From JBKEDS01 sp047975545 (lineage in GTDB: Bacteria > Bacteroidota > Bacteroidia > Flavobacteriales > Flavobacteriaceae), in assembly GCA_047975545.1 (NCBI GenBank), contig JBKEDS010000004.1, forward strand, positions 1 to 64,000: a stretch of 64,000 bases of DNA. Reading direction: 5' to 3'. This document shows positions 8,859-17,749 of this stretch, one piece after another. A program made the position numbers and the translations under genes. A model generated the notes under the pieces. It saw only the letters and a list, made by a program, of their open reading frames with translations. It was not told the origin of the DNA and did no database searches. The first letter of the stretch is position 1. Each line of letters opens with the position of its first letter.

Positions 8859-9842
8859 ATGAAAACCAAACAAAAATACGGTGCTGGAATATGGCATTTC
8901 GCAACCTATCTAGACCGTTATGCCACAGATGGTTACGGCCCAAGCAAGAGCTTACTGGAAATGATTGACTTAGCAGGCCAGGTCGACGACTTATCCGTTG
9001 TGGACATTAACTATCCATTTGTAGATAAAAGCTTGGGACTTGGCGAAGTTGAAGCTGCCTTAAAACGCAACAACCTATCCGTTATAGGCATTACCCCGGA
9101 AATTTACACCAGACAATTTTCAAAAGGCGCTTTTACAAATCCCGATCCGGGAATCCGCCGCTTGGCCAACGAAATGGTTAACGATGCCGCTAATGTGGTA
9201 AGGCATTTTAACGCCAATTACGTAAAACTTTGGCCTGGACAAGATGGTTGGGACTACCCGTTTCAAGTAAATCATAAAGAACTCTGGAAATTAAGTATTG
9301 ATGGTATAGCAGAACTTGCCGACCAAAATAAAGATTTAAATTTCGTAATTGAATATAAACCACGCGAACCTCGTGCGCACATGAGCTACGACAGCGTTGC
9401 CAGAACGCTTTTGGCTATTGAAAAAATGAACCTCCCAAACGTAGGTATTCTACTTGACTTTGGGCACTCGCTATACGGGGGCGAATCGCCTGCCGATGCC
9501 GCACAATTGGCTATAGACTACGGCCGCCTTTTTGGCATGGACGTAAACGACAATTTCCGCAGCTGGGACGACGATTTAATTGCGGGTTCCGTCCACCCTA
9601 TTGAGCTTTTCGAATTCTTTTATACATTAAGAAAAAATAATTGGGAAGGCGTTTGGCAGTTGGACCAATTCCCTTTTAGGGAAGACCCCGTAGCAACGGC
9701 AAATAGTGCCATAAACTTTTTAAAAGTTATCGAACGCGCTTTGGATAAATTAGATTTTGAAGCCATGAAAGAAGCCCAACAAAAGCAAGATGCCGTAACG
9801 GCTTTAAATATGGCCCGAAAAGCACTTTTTTCTTCATATTAA
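8859..9842 (+). CDS. apsI: Xylose-isomerase-like TIM-barrel sugar isomerase; candidate D-apiose isomerase
   Basis: 327 residues. The pattern of barrel strands with acidic and His ligands (FVIEYKPREPRAHMSYDS, GILLDFGHSLYGGESPADAA, DVNDNFRSWDDDL, WQLDQFPFRED) is that of the xylose isomerase-like / AP endonuclease family 2 TIM barrels, in which Glu, Asp, His and Glu/Asp bind a divalent metal. Alone it could be an isomerase or an epimerase. Its place in front of a split transketolase and an FGGY kinase matches the known D-apiose transketolase pathway, where ApsI turns D-apiose into D-apulose. No signal peptide, so cytoplasmic. The symbol is given by context, not by direct comparison. Confidence 0.6.
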   Translation: MKTKQKYGAGIWHFATYLDRYATDGYGPSKSLLEMIDLAGQVDDLSVVDINYPFVDKSLGLGEVEAALKRNNLSVIGITPEIYTRQFSKGAFTNPDPGIRRLANEMVNDAANVVRHFNANYVKLWPGQDGWDYPFQVNHKELWKLSIDGIAELADQNKDLNFVIEYKPREPRAHMSYDSVARTLLAIEKMNLPNVGILLDFGHSLYGGESPADAAQLAIDYGRLFGMDVNDNFRSWDDDLIAGSVHPIELFEFFYTLRKNNWEGVWQLDQFPFREDPVATANSAINFLKVIERALDKLDFEAMKEAQQKQDAVTALNMARKALFSSY

Positions 9843-9859
9843 ATATTAAGTTGTTAAAA

Positions 9860-10687
9860 ATGACAGATAAAGAATTAAAACTAAAATCGGTTTTTTTAAG
9901 AAAACAACTTCTCAAATATATCTATAAGGCCAAAGCTGGACACACGGGGGGTAGTTTATCATGTGTCGACACTTTAAACGTACTTTATAACCGTGTTCTA
10001 AACGTTAACCCAAACGATTTTAAAAACCCCAATCGCGACAGATACATTCAAAGCAAAGGACACTGTGTCGAAGCACTATTTGTAACCTTGGCCGATCGCG
10101 GTTTTTTTCCGGAATCCGATTTGGAAACCCTGTGCCAATACCAATCGCATTACATTGGGCATCCCACCAAAAAAGTTAATGGCGTAGAACAAAATACAGG
10201 TGCTTTGGGTCATGGTCTTCCCATTTGCGTAGGCGAAGCCATTGCTGCTAAATTGGATCATAAATCGCATCGTATTTTTACATTATTAGGCGATGGCGAG
10301 TTGCCCGAAGGCTCCAACTGGGAGGCTTTTTTATCGGCCTCGCATTACAAACTCGACAACCTATATGCTATCCTGGACAATAACAAGCAACAAATAACGG
10401 GAAGCAACCAAGAGGTTATGAACACCGATTCTATTGCCGAAAAACTAAAAGCCTTTGGATGGGTTGTTAAAGAAATAAACGGGCATAATTTAAACGAATT
10501 GGAAAACGCCTTAAACAACGGCCCTTTTGAAACCGGAAAACCCAATTTCATTATAGCCCACACCATTAAAGGAAAAGGCATTAGCTATATGGAAGGCAAT
10601 TTAAAATGGCACCACGGCGTACCCAGCCCGGAACAGTACGAACAGGCCATGTTAGAATTGAACCAAACAGAAGCCTTAATTGCATAA
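9860..10687 (+). CDS. aptA: Transketolase N-terminal (TPP-binding) subunit; candidate apulose-4-phosphate transketolase subunit A
   Basis: 275 residues from the ATG at 9860 (a TTG at 9851 is also in frame). It covers only the thiamine diphosphate-binding half of transketolase: GHTGGSLS near residue 32, NTGALGHGLPICVGEA near 112, and the TPP/Mg motif GDGELPEGSNWEAF near 145 with the closing DNNKQQITG. Full-length transketolase is about 650 residues, so the enzyme is split, with the partner starting 3 bp downstream. In the apiose pathway AptA/AptB transfers a two-carbon unit from D-apulose 4-phosphate to glyceraldehyde 3-phosphate, giving dihydroxyacetone phosphate and xylulose 5-phosphate. The transketolase assignment is firm; the substrate is inferred from neighbours. 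Confidence 0.7.
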   Translation: MTDKELKLKSVFLRKQLLKYIYKAKAGHTGGSLSCVDTLNVLYNRVLNVNPNDFKNPNRDRYIQSKGHCVEALFVTLADRGFFPESDLETLCQYQSHYIGHPTKKVNGVEQNTGALGHGLPICVGEAIAAKLDHKSHRIFTLLGDGELPEGSNWEAFLSASHYKLDNLYAILDNNKQQITGSNQEVMNTDSIAEKLKAFGWVVKEINGHNLNELENALNNGPFETGKPNFIIAHTIKGKGISYMEGNLKWHHGVPSPEQYEQAMLELNQTEALIA

Positions 10688-10690
10688 ATT

Positions 10691-11662
10691 ATGGAATTAG
10701 ATAAAATAGAAGAAACCCATTTAAAAATGGGCAAGGCCAACCAAGAAATTTTTTCGGAAACCCTACAAACCTTGGCCGAAGCTGACAGAAACATTATTAC
10801 GGTAACAAGCGACTCCCGAGGCTCCGGAAAATTAGTCCCGTTTGGACAAAAATACCCCAACCAAATTGTAGAAGTAGGTATTGCCGAGCAAAATTTAGTC
10901 GGGGTTGCCGCCGGTTTGTCATCGGCAGGAAAAAAAACATTTGCCGTTTCGCCTGCTTGTTTCTTAAGCGCCAGAGCCTTAGAGCAAATTAAAAACGACG
11001 TATGCTATTCCAACAACCCCGTCACCCTTGTGGGCATTAGTGCCGGAATAAGCTATGGCGCATTGGGCACTACCCATCATAGTTTGCACGATTTTGCCGC
11101 ATTGCGTGCCATTAATAACATTACAATTGTAGCACCCGCCGATAATTTTGAAACCGAACAAGCAGTTCGTTTGGCTGCCAAAACCAAAACCCCTATTTAT
11201 ATGCGGTTTGGCAAAAAGGCCATGCCTTTTTTAAATGAAAACAATACAACATTCGAATTTGGAAAAGGGCGCTTGGTTAAAGAAGGCAGCGACCTTGCCA
11301 TTATTGCAAACGGCGAAACCGTTTACCCGGCATGGTTGGCAGCAAAAAAACTGGAAAACGAAGGCATAAAAACCGCAGTCGTTAGCATGCACACTATTAA
11401 ACCATTAGACGTAAAATTGCTGAGTGAATTAGCAGCTAATGGTCGCCCCATTGTTACCGTAGAAGAACACATGGTTAATGGTGGTTTAGGTGAAGCTTGC
11501 GCCGCATTCCTAATACAAAACGGATTTAAAAATCCGTTTAAAATAGTAGGCATTCCCGATGAGTACACGGTTACGGGGTCGCAAATTGAAATTTTTAACC
11601 ATTACGGCATATCGCAAGACGGCTTGTACAAAACCTGCAAAACACTAATGGACAAAATTTAA
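10691..11662 (+). CDS. aptB: Transketolase C-terminal (pyrimidine-binding) subunit; candidate apulose-4-phosphate transketolase subunit B
   Basis: 323 residues. The N-terminal pyrimidine-binding domain carries VEVGIAEQNLVGVAAGLSS, the catalytic Glu region of transketolases, and THHSLHDFAALRAINNITIV. The C-terminal domain is about 190-310 (VVSMHTIKPLDVKLLSELA, VTVEEHMVNGGLGEACAAF). It starts 3 bp after the N-terminal subunit, so the two are translationally linked and probably form one active site between subunits. Context gives the apulose 4-phosphate assignment; a general split transketolase is the alternative. Confidence 0.7.
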   Translation: MELDKIEETHLKMGKANQEIFSETLQTLAEADRNIITVTSDSRGSGKLVPFGQKYPNQIVEVGIAEQNLVGVAAGLSSAGKKTFAVSPACFLSARALEQIKNDVCYSNNPVTLVGISAGISYGALGTTHHSLHDFAALRAINNITIVAPADNFETEQAVRLAAKTKTPIYMRFGKKAMPFLNENNTTFEFGKGRLVKEGSDLAIIANGETVYPAWLAAKKLENEGIKTAVVSMHTIKPLDVKLLSELAANGRPIVTVEEHMVNGGLGEACAAFLIQNGFKNPFKIVGIPDEYTVTGSQIEIFNHYGISQDGLYKTCKTLMDKI

Positions 11663-11713
11663 TGACTTGCCCCAATTTTGCTACGCAAATGGCACAAAAA
11701 TACAAAAACAACC

Positions 11714-13210
11714 ATGTCTACTTCATATATTTTATCCATAGACCAAGGTACAAGCGGTACAAAAGCTATTATTTTTGATAGTAAAGGAAACATTATTACC
11801 AAAACAACCGCACCTTTAAAATCGATTTATCCTCAACTTGGTTTTGTAGAACAAAATCCCGAAGCTATTTTTCAATCTGTAATCGATGCCGTTAAAAGCT
11901 GTGTTACCGCCTTTGAACAAACACATCCCGGCGAAACTAACAAAATAATATCCTGCGGTATATCCAACCAGCGCGAAACCTTTGTTATTTGGGATAAAAA
12001 TGGTACTCCCCTACACAATGCAGTGGTTTGGCAATGCAAACGCTCGGTTAGCATTTGCGAAAACTTAAAACAAGCCAATCTGGAAAACATTGTAAACAAT
12101 AGCACTGGACTTACTATAGACCCTTATTTTTCGGCTTCGAAAGTGATATGGTTACACGAAAACAACACAAAAATTAAAACCGCAATAGATGCAGGTGAAG
12201 CCTTTTTTGGCACCGTGGACACGTGGTTATTATTTAAACTCACCAACGGCAATAGCTTTAAAACCGATTATACCAATGCAGCCCGAACGTTGTTTTTTAA
12301 CATTTACACCTTAGAATGGGACAACGATTTATTAAAGCACTTTAACCTTGAAAACCTAAACCTTCCCGAAGCCACCTTCTCTTCGGATAATTTTGGGGAA
12401 TCTACATTTATGGGCAATTTTAAAACGCCCATTCCCATAACTGGCATTATAGGCGATTCGCAAGCTGCTTTTTTTGGTGAAAGCTGTTTTGAAAATGGCA
12501 TGGCAAAGGCCACTTTAGGTACGGGGTGTTCTATTTTATGGAATACCGAAACCTTAAGACAAAAACAACGAAGCGGTATGCTTACAACCATAGGGTGGAG
12601 CGTAGAAGGCCAAACCAATTATGCCATAGAAGGCGTTATTGTTAGTTGTGGCGCTACTTTGGAATGGCTAAAAAACCAATTGGACGTTTTTGCCACCAAC
12701 GACCAAATAGAAACCATGGCCACATCGATAAGCACCAACGAAGGGGTTTACCTTATTCCCGGATTTAGCGGTATGGGCGCCCCATATTGGCAAGAAAACT
12801 GGAAAGCATCTATCCATGGGCTAACCTTTAGCTCGCGCAAAGACCACCTTGTAAGGGCAGCCTTAGAATCGATTGCCTTTCAAATAAAAGATGTTATTAG
12901 CACCATTGAAGCCAACACCCAAACAACCTTAAAGGAGTTAAAAATAAACGGCGGTATTACAGCCAATACGTTTTTAATGCAGTTTTTGGCCAATTTATTA
13001 AAAACACCTATTGCCAACATGGGCATTTCGGATGTTTCGGCTTGGGGCGCTGCGTTAATGTCGGGGTTGGGCTTTAAACTCTGGAACAGTTTAAAGGATC
13101 TTCCCACACCGCCTTCCGACAAAATAAAAACCTATATTCCCGATACAAACGACAACGCACAACAATTTTATTTAAACTGGCAGTCGATTTTAAAAGATAA
13201 AAAACGGTAA
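11714..13210 (+). CDS. aplK: FGGY-family carbohydrate kinase; candidate D-apulose kinase
   Basis: 498 residues from the ATG at 11714; a TTG at 11678 would add 12 residues but the ATG gives the standard N-terminus STSYILSIDQGTSGTKAIIF, the first phosphate motif. Further FGGY features are GISNQRETFVIWDKN, the adenosine-side TLGTGCSILWNT, and GGITANTFLMQFLANLL near 415. Overall it resembles glycerol kinase more than xylulokinase. As the last gene of the operon it should phosphorylate the ketose made by the isomerase, in the apiose pathway D-apulose to D-apulose 4-phosphate, feeding the split transketolase. Glycerol kinase is the main alternative. It is followed at once by a terminator. Confidence 0.7.
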   Translation: MSTSYILSIDQGTSGTKAIIFDSKGNIITKTTAPLKSIYPQLGFVEQNPEAIFQSVIDAVKSCVTAFEQTHPGETNKIISCGISNQRETFVIWDKNGTPLHNAVVWQCKRSVSICENLKQANLENIVNNSTGLTIDPYFSASKVIWLHENNTKIKTAIDAGEAFFGTVDTWLLFKLTNGNSFKTDYTNAARTLFFNIYTLEWDNDLLKHFNLENLNLPEATFSSDNFGESTFMGNFKTPIPITGIIGDSQAAFFGESCFENGMAKATLGTGCSILWNTETLRQKQRSGMLTTIGWSVEGQTNYAIEGVIVSCGATLEWLKNQLDVFATNDQIETMATSISTNEGVYLIPGFSGMGAPYWQENWKASIHGLTFSSRKDHLVRAALESIAFQIKDVISTIEANTQTTLKELKINGGITANTFLMQFLANLLKTPIANMGISDVSAWGAALMSGLGFKLWNSLKDLPTPPSDKIKTYIPDTNDNAQQFYLNWQSILKDKKR

Positions 13211-13243
13211 ACGCTCCGTAAAAAACAGAGCGTTTTACTTTTA
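13209..13243 (+). terminator. Terminator after the FGGY kinase gene
   Basis: AAACGCTC overlaps the stop codon and pairs with GAGCGTTT at 13228-13235, followed by T-rich sequence. Confidence 0.75.
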
Positions 13244-13270
13244 GAAACAAACCAAATTCCTAAAAACACA

Positions 13271-13298
13271 AAAAGCCCTCAATTTCTTGAGAGCTTTT
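13271..13298 (-). terminator. Terminator downstream of tRNA-Asp
   Basis: On the minus strand AAAAGCTCTCAA and TTGAGGGCTTTT form a 12-bp stem with one mismatch around a GAAA tetraloop, directly after the 3' end of the tRNA. A/T runs on both sides mean it may also stop plus-strand transcripts. Confidence 0.8.
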
Positions 13299-13300
13299 TG

Positions 13301-13374
13301 CGGTCTGGACGGGACTCGAACCCGCGACCTTCGCCGTGACAGGGCGACATTCTAACCAACTGAACTACCAGACC
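13301..13374 (-). tRNA. tRNA-Asp (anticodon GTC)
   Basis: 74 nt on the minus strand. The acceptor stem GGTCTGG/CCAGACC, the D-arm with GGTTAGA, an anticodon stem TCGCC/GGCGA around loop CTGTCAC (anticodon GTC) and the T-arm with GGGTTCGAGTCCC are all visible. CCA is not encoded. I found no integrase or direct repeat suggesting use as an attachment site. Confidence 0.97.
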
Positions 13375-13392
13375 GTTGCTTTATTGCGATTG

Positions 13393-13423
13393 CAAATATA
13401 CATGCCTTTTTTAATTTGGCAAA
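13393..13423 (-). promoter_or_regulatory. Bacteroidota-type promoter of tRNA-Asp
   Basis: Minus strand TTTG (13420-13423), 19-bp spacer, TATATTTG (13393-13400). This is a full match to the Bacteroidota -33/-7 consensus, 19 bp before the tRNA 5' end. Confidence 0.8.
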
Positions 13424-13439
13424 TCTTTTTTTGTTTTTT

Positions 13440-14369
13440 TTAAGCAAAGCTATCCCGTTCGACCAAATACGTTGTTAGTATGGTATTAAAACCTTGGTTT
13501 ATGTCGGCTTCTACATATTTAATCTTGTATTGCAAACATTTAAGTTTTAGCTCGTTAAAATATGCCCCAACCGTTTTTTCGTAATTTTCCTTAATGGTAT
13601 CGGCATATAAATTTAAGTGTTCGCCCGTTTCTACATCAACAAACTGTTTTGGGGTATTGTTAAAATTAAAGTTTAATTCCTTGTCCTTGTCCATAACATG
13701 GAACAAAACAACTTCGTGCTTGTTGTACTTTAAATGGCGCAAGGCTTCAAAAAGTTTGTTTTCGTCGGTTGCGGTTTGGAACATGTCGGCAAACAGGAAA
13801 ATTAAGGAGCGCCTGTGTATTTTTTCGGCTATTTCGTGCAGGTATTTGTAGGTGTTGGTGCTTTTTTGTTCGAACTTTTGGCTAATAATATTTTCCAAAG
13901 CGCCCAGCAGCATTTGGTGGTGGCGCTCGCTTCCTTTTTCGGGGGCATAAAAATCATAGGTATCGCTGTAAATGCTTAAGCCTACCGCATCGCGCTGTTG
14001 TTTTAGTATTTGCATTAATGCTGCCGAGGCCAATGCCGAAAACGCAATTTTATTCAACTGTTCCAAATTGAACTTTTGTAATGCCGGATAGTGCATCGAG
14101 CTACTATTGTCTACAATTATGTGGCAGCGCAAGTTGGTTTCGTCGTCGTAGCGTTTTGTGTAGAGTTTATCGGTTTTGGCAAATAATTTCCAATCGATAT
14201 GGCGGGTGCTTTCGCCTTGGTTGTAAATTTTATGCTCGGTAAATTCTGCCGAAAACCCATGAAAAGGACTTTTGTGCATGCCCGCAATAAAGCCTTCGAC
14301 GACTTGTTTGGCCAAAAGCCCCAGGTTTTTATTTACATCTGCTTTATTGAGTTCCTGTTGTATGTTCAT
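13440..14369 (-). CDS. DUF58 domain-containing protein
   Basis: 309 residues. The middle has the DUF58 signature region (HKIYNQGESTRHIDWKLFAK, then TDKLYTKRYDDE) followed by a von Willebrand A-like fold with the metal site DNSSSM. Such proteins usually work with MoxR AAA ATPases and Bat proteins in envelope or stress functions, but no moxR gene is in this window. It lies 2 bp downstream of the M1 peptidase gene, so the two are probably co-transcribed. Exact role unknown. Confidence 0.88.
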   Translation of the reverse strand: MNIQQELNKADVNKNLGLLAKQVVEGFIAGMHKSPFHGFSAEFTEHKIYNQGESTRHIDWKLFAKTDKLYTKRYDDETNLRCHIIVDNSSSMHYPALQKFNLEQLNKIAFSALASAALMQILKQQRDAVGLSIYSDTYDFYAPEKGSERHHQMLLGALENIISQKFEQKSTNTYKYLHEIAEKIHRRSLIFLFADMFQTATDENKLFEALRHLKYNKHEVVLFHVMDKDKELNFNFNNTPKQFVDVETGEHLNLYADTIKENYEKTVGAYFNELKLKCLQYKIKYVEADINQGFNTILTTYLVERDSFA

Positions 14370-14371
14370 AT

Positions 14372-16954
14372 TTACTGTTCCCTAATATGTTTTGCCCTAT
14401 AAACCCCATCGGCCGCCTGTAATAATTTATTTTTTAAATTAGGTGAAAAATGGGGGTGTTCGGCCAAAAATGTTTCTACCGCAAGGTAAGCATAATCGGT
14501 TGTATAATTTCCTACTGTGGCATTAAGCCATGCTTTTGGGAAAAATATATCGCCCGTTTGTTGTATTTCTTCTACCAATTCCAAATTGTTTTTTAAATAG
14601 TGTTGCGAGGTTTGTTGCCGCAACGGATGGTGAACATAATTTAAGGCCGTGGCTACCCAGCTTTCTTTTTCCCTATTTTCGGGCTTGGACAGGCTTTTTA
14701 CAAAATTAGCCCTTATCGTTTCGGTATTGGATAACGAGGGCAGCAAAAACTCCAAGCGTTTTTTGCTGTCGGGATTGTTTATGTTGTTTAGGGCTTCCTT
14801 TAAAATGTTATTGGTTTCGGGATGGTTGTACACGGCCAACTTACAGGCCAAATCGGTATAATTGGTTTCGGTAAGGTTTAGGTTTTTTATTGTTATTGAT
14901 TTGTTCCAAATACCGTATAACACATCTAAACCCGATGTGGAATAGGCTATGTTTTCATATAACCCGAAAAGTGTTTTCTTTAAACTTGGAGGCGCTTTGC
15001 TCTTTAATCGTTTTTGCAGGGCTTGCTCTAAAACGGTTCCAAGGGTATTGCGCTCTTCTTCCTTAATATACTTCCAAAATAACGAATTGGCGTAACTTAT
15101 TATAGTGTTTAGTATAATTTCGTTGTTTTCGGTTGAAACGCCTTCGGTTAGAACGTTTAAGGCCAGATTAGGGGTAATGTTTCCCGTTAATACGTTTTCG
15201 TATAAATTAATATAACTATAGCCTCGCGCAACGTTGTCTTGGATTTTCGGGATTTGCTTGGCTTCAATTTCCCCTAACGGAAATATCCCGTAACCAAAGG
15301 CGTTGTAGTTGTAAATAATGTTTTTAGGTTGTTTTAAACCTTCCAAAGCATTTAAAATTGTTTCCTTTCCTGTTATATTTACGGGTACAATTTTTACGCT
15401 ATCGGCATAAACCAAACCAATACTGAATTGCTGCGGCCAAATTTTGCTGCTGCCGTCTTCGGCGTGCTGGGTTATTGTAAATTGTTTTATGTTTCCGTTT
15501 TCGTATACCGCTTTATTGGTTATAACGGGGCGTCCGGATTGGTTTACCCAAACCTTGCTCCATTGTTTTAAATCGTGTTGGGTTTCGGCATTTAAAAGGG
15601 CAATTAAATCGTTCCAATCGGCATTGGCGTTGGCATAGGTTTTTATGTAGTTACGCATACCGTTTTTAAAGGCTTCTTCGCCCAGCAAGGCTTCCAACTG
15701 GCGCATCATAATGGGCGATTTGTTGTATACAATGCGCCCGTAAAGCGTTCCTGCGTTTTTTAAATTGTCCAATGGCTGTTTTATGGGCGTTGCGCCTTGG
15801 GTGCGGTCCTCGCTGTAAGCGCTTGGGTAATGTTCGGCCATAAAATTTAGGGCATGGTTAACTTCCGGAAAAATGGGGGCTGAAATTTTATCGGCCAAAA
15901 AATTGGCAAATACTTCTTTTAGCCAAACATCGTCGAACCAATTCATGGTAACCAAATCGCCAAACCACATGTGGGCGGTTTCGTGGGCTATTAGCTTGCA
16001 GCGACGTAGGGCTTGTTTTTGGGTGGCATGGGCATCTAAGAACAATTGCGATTCGCGGTATTGAACAGCGCCAACATGCTCCATGCCCCCGTACTGAAAA
16101 TCGGGAATGGCGGCCATATCCAATTTTTGGAACGGAAATTTATATTGGGTATAATCCTCTAAAAACCTAACCGATTCGTCGTGATGCTTAAAAGTGGCTT
16201 CGGTACTGGCGTATATTTTTGCGGTATCGGTTTCGCGGTACAGCATTTTCATGTTTAAGTTTCCCGATTGTTGTACTGTATTGAATTTTCCCGCCACAAA
16301 CGAAAACAGGTAGGTGCTCATTAAATCGGAAGTTTTAAATTGATAGTTTTTAAAGTCGCCTTGTTTTTCCTCGGTTTCCAAAGGTGCGGCACAAAGTACT
16401 TCCCAATCGTTCGGCGCCGTTATGTTTAATATGTATTTGGCTTTTATATTGGGTTGGTCGAAACACGGGAACAGCGTACTGGCCCTGTCGGGAACAAGGA
16501 GCGTGTACAGGTAGTCGTTGTTTCGGTTAAGCGATTGTTCGCCTGCTTGAAACGTTATTTTTATAGTGTTTTTTCCCGCTCTTAAATATTTAGGGGTTAT
16601 GACAAGGTGTTCCTGTTCGTGGTGAACGGAAATGTCGTTGCCATTGGCTTCAACCTTTTTTAAGAGGGATTTATCGGCATTAAAATCCAAATACAAGGGT
16701 TGCCGAAGGTCGAGAATATTTAAACTTAAATTTAATTGTGCAGGAATAGGGTCGTGTTTGGCCTTGGGTATTTGAAAGTTTAAGCGATACACCACATCGG
16801 AAATCTGTTTCGTTCTGTAATTGGCCAATTCCAAGGATATTCCGGAGGTTAAAAGCATATTTGCTTTTTGTTCTTTTTTACAGGAAAAAACCATTGTAAA
16901 ACAGCACAAAACCGCTATTGTTATTTTTGTAGGTTTAAAAATCATTGCTAACAT
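14372..16954 (-). CDS. M1 family aminopeptidase lipoprotein (aminopeptidase N-like)
   Basis: 860 residues. Lipoprotein signal with VFSC near residue 25; a second ATG at 16945 gives the same mature protein. The zinc site is complete: HETAH followed by 18 residues and Glu (KEVFANF), the gluzincin pattern. The substrate motif usually written GXMEN reads GGMEH here, keeping the amino-terminus-binding Glu. The N-terminal region is the M1 beta-sandwich and the last 350 residues an alpha-helical domain. It should trim peptides in the periplasm or at the surface. It is followed by the DUF58 gene. Confidence 0.92.
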   Translation of the reverse strand: MLAMIFKPTKITIAVLCCFTMVFSCKKEQKANMLLTSGISLELANYRTKQISDVVYRLNFQIPKAKHDPIPAQLNLSLNILDLRQPLYLDFNADKSLLKKVEANGNDISVHHEQEHLVITPKYLRAGKNTIKITFQAGEQSLNRNNDYLYTLLVPDRASTLFPCFDQPNIKAKYILNITAPNDWEVLCAAPLETEEKQGDFKNYQFKTSDLMSTYLFSFVAGKFNTVQQSGNLNMKMLYRETDTAKIYASTEATFKHHDESVRFLEDYTQYKFPFQKLDMAAIPDFQYGGMEHVGAVQYRESQLFLDAHATQKQALRRCKLIAHETAHMWFGDLVTMNWFDDVWLKEVFANFLADKISAPIFPEVNHALNFMAEHYPSAYSEDRTQGATPIKQPLDNLKNAGTLYGRIVYNKSPIMMRQLEALLGEEAFKNGMRNYIKTYANANADWNDLIALLNAETQHDLKQWSKVWVNQSGRPVITNKAVYENGNIKQFTITQHAEDGSSKIWPQQFSIGLVYADSVKIVPVNITGKETILNALEGLKQPKNIIYNYNAFGYGIFPLGEIEAKQIPKIQDNVARGYSYINLYENVLTGNITPNLALNVLTEGVSTENNEIILNTIISYANSLFWKYIKEEERNTLGTVLEQALQKRLKSKAPPSLKKTLFGLYENIAYSTSGLDVLYGIWNKSITIKNLNLTETNYTDLACKLAVYNHPETNNILKEALNNINNPDSKKRLEFLLPSLSNTETIRANFVKSLSKPENREKESWVATALNYVHHPLRQQTSQHYLKNNLELVEEIQQTGDIFFPKAWLNATVGNYTTDYAYLAVETFLAEHPHFSPNLKNKLLQAADGVYRAKHIREQ

Positions 16955-17004
16955 TTTAATTTCATTGGTAATTTGGTAGGGCTAAAAATAAAAAAATTAA
17001 ACAA

Positions 17005-17039
17005 CAAAAAAGGCTTGCCTTTACGACAAACCTTTTTAT
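17005..17039 (-). terminator. Terminator after trxA
   Basis: On the minus strand AAAAAGGTTTG and CAAGCCTTTTTT form a stem with one mismatch, followed by T-rich DNA, between trxA and the downstream peptidase gene. Confidence 0.6.
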
Positions 17040-17060
17040 TCTTTCCTTCATGGTTATATT

Positions 17061-17378
17061 TTACAAAAGCGCATCTATAGCCTCGGTGTAAGCTGCTTTA
17101 GGCGCTACGCCTACTTGCCTGGCTACAACCTCGCCATTTTGGAACACCAAAACGGTAGGAATGTTGCGCACGCCGTATTTGGCGGCAAATTCTTGGTTGG
17201 CATCTACATCAACCTTGCCTACAACGGCTTTGCCTTCGTACTCGCCGCTTATTTCCTCTATAACGGGGCCTACCATCCTGCAAGGGCCGCACCAAGCTGC
17301 CCAAAAATCGACCAATACGGGTTTTTCGCTTTTTAATACTGTTTCTTCAAACGTTTCGTCTGTAATTTCTAATGCCAT
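17061..17378 (-). CDS. trxA: Thioredoxin
   Basis: 105 residues, the normal length for thioredoxin. The active site is WAAWCGPCRMVGPV with the redox pair Cys-Gly-Pro-Cys near residue 32, then the cis-Pro loop VRNIPTVLVFQNGE. No signal peptide, so it is the cytoplasmic disulfide reductase. A promoter is visible upstream at 17414-17443 and a terminator behind it, so it is a single-gene unit. Confidence 0.97.
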   Translation of the reverse strand: MALEITDETFEETVLKSEKPVLVDFWAAWCGPCRMVGPVIEEISGEYEGKAVVGKVDVDANQEFAAKYGVRNIPTVLVFQNGEVVARQVGVAPKAAYTEAIDALL

Positions 17379-17413
17379 AGTATTTATATTTTAATTTGTA
17401 ATTTTTCGTTCTA

Positions 17414-17443
17414 CAAAATTAGCTAAAAAAGTTTTAGAACCAA
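17414..17443 (-). promoter_or_regulatory. Candidate promoter of trxA
   Basis: Minus strand TTG (17441-17443), 19-bp spacer, TAATTTTG (17414-17421), matching the Bacteroidota TTG/TAnnTTTG promoter, 36 bp before the ATG. Confidence 0.55.
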
Positions 17444-17639
17444 CAAGGTAATAATTTGTTTTGTTTATGGCTTAATTGTTTAATGTTATTTTTTGAAAAC
17501 CGCGCCGTACACGCATTACGGTTTTAATTAAAATGCGTTGTTTTTTTTATGTTGCCGAACAAATCCAATGGGTTGCCAAATTCTTGCCTAACCGTTTTTC
17601 TTTTTTATTTTTATCCCTGTTTTTTTAACTAATTATTTT

Positions 17640-17647
17640 TACTTTTG
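17640..17647 (+). promoter_or_regulatory. Candidate -7 element for the metK riboswitch transcript
   Basis: TACTTTTG fits TAnnTTTG and puts the start of transcription about 10 bases before the SAM-II aptamer. I saw no good -33 element. Confidence 0.45.
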
Positions 17648-17662
17648 TGGCATAGAACAACA

Positions 17663-17737
17663 GAGGAAAGATTTGACTGATTGCAACCTCTTAATACCAA
17701 ATTAAATCCGGTATTAATAAAAATGCTAAAGGCAGTG
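17663..17737 (+). ncRNA. SAM-II (SAM-alpha) riboswitch upstream of metK
   Basis: P1 is GAGG (17663-17666) with CCTC (17687-17690). The loop holds GATTTGACTGATTGCAA, close to the SAM-II consensus GAUUUnACCGnAUUGCAA. The 3' side holds AAATGCTAAA (17721-17730), matching the conserved AAUGnAGCUAAA stretch. The pseudoknot is ACTG (17676-17679) with CAGT (17733-17736), a covarying version of the canonical pair. Between them is an extra hairpin TTAATACC/GGTATTAA (17691-17717). SAM-II represses methionine and SAM genes when SAM is plentiful, and here it precedes SAM synthetase itself. Confidence 0.85.
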
Positions 17738-17749
17738 CGAGCTTCCTTC

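Noticed and set aside
11714..13210. Plain glycerol kinase GlpK
   Set aside because: Not excluded by sequence, but no glpF or glpD is near and the gene ends an operon with a sugar isomerase and split transketolase. Kept as the alternative.
13301..13374. tRNA-Asp as integration site of a genomic island
   Set aside because: No integrase and no direct repeat of the tRNA end nearby.
17663..17737. SAM-I riboswitch
   Set aside because: It lacks the four-way junction and GGTGGAGGGA/GGCAACC motifs; the pseudoknot and GATTTGACTGATTGCAA fit SAM-II.
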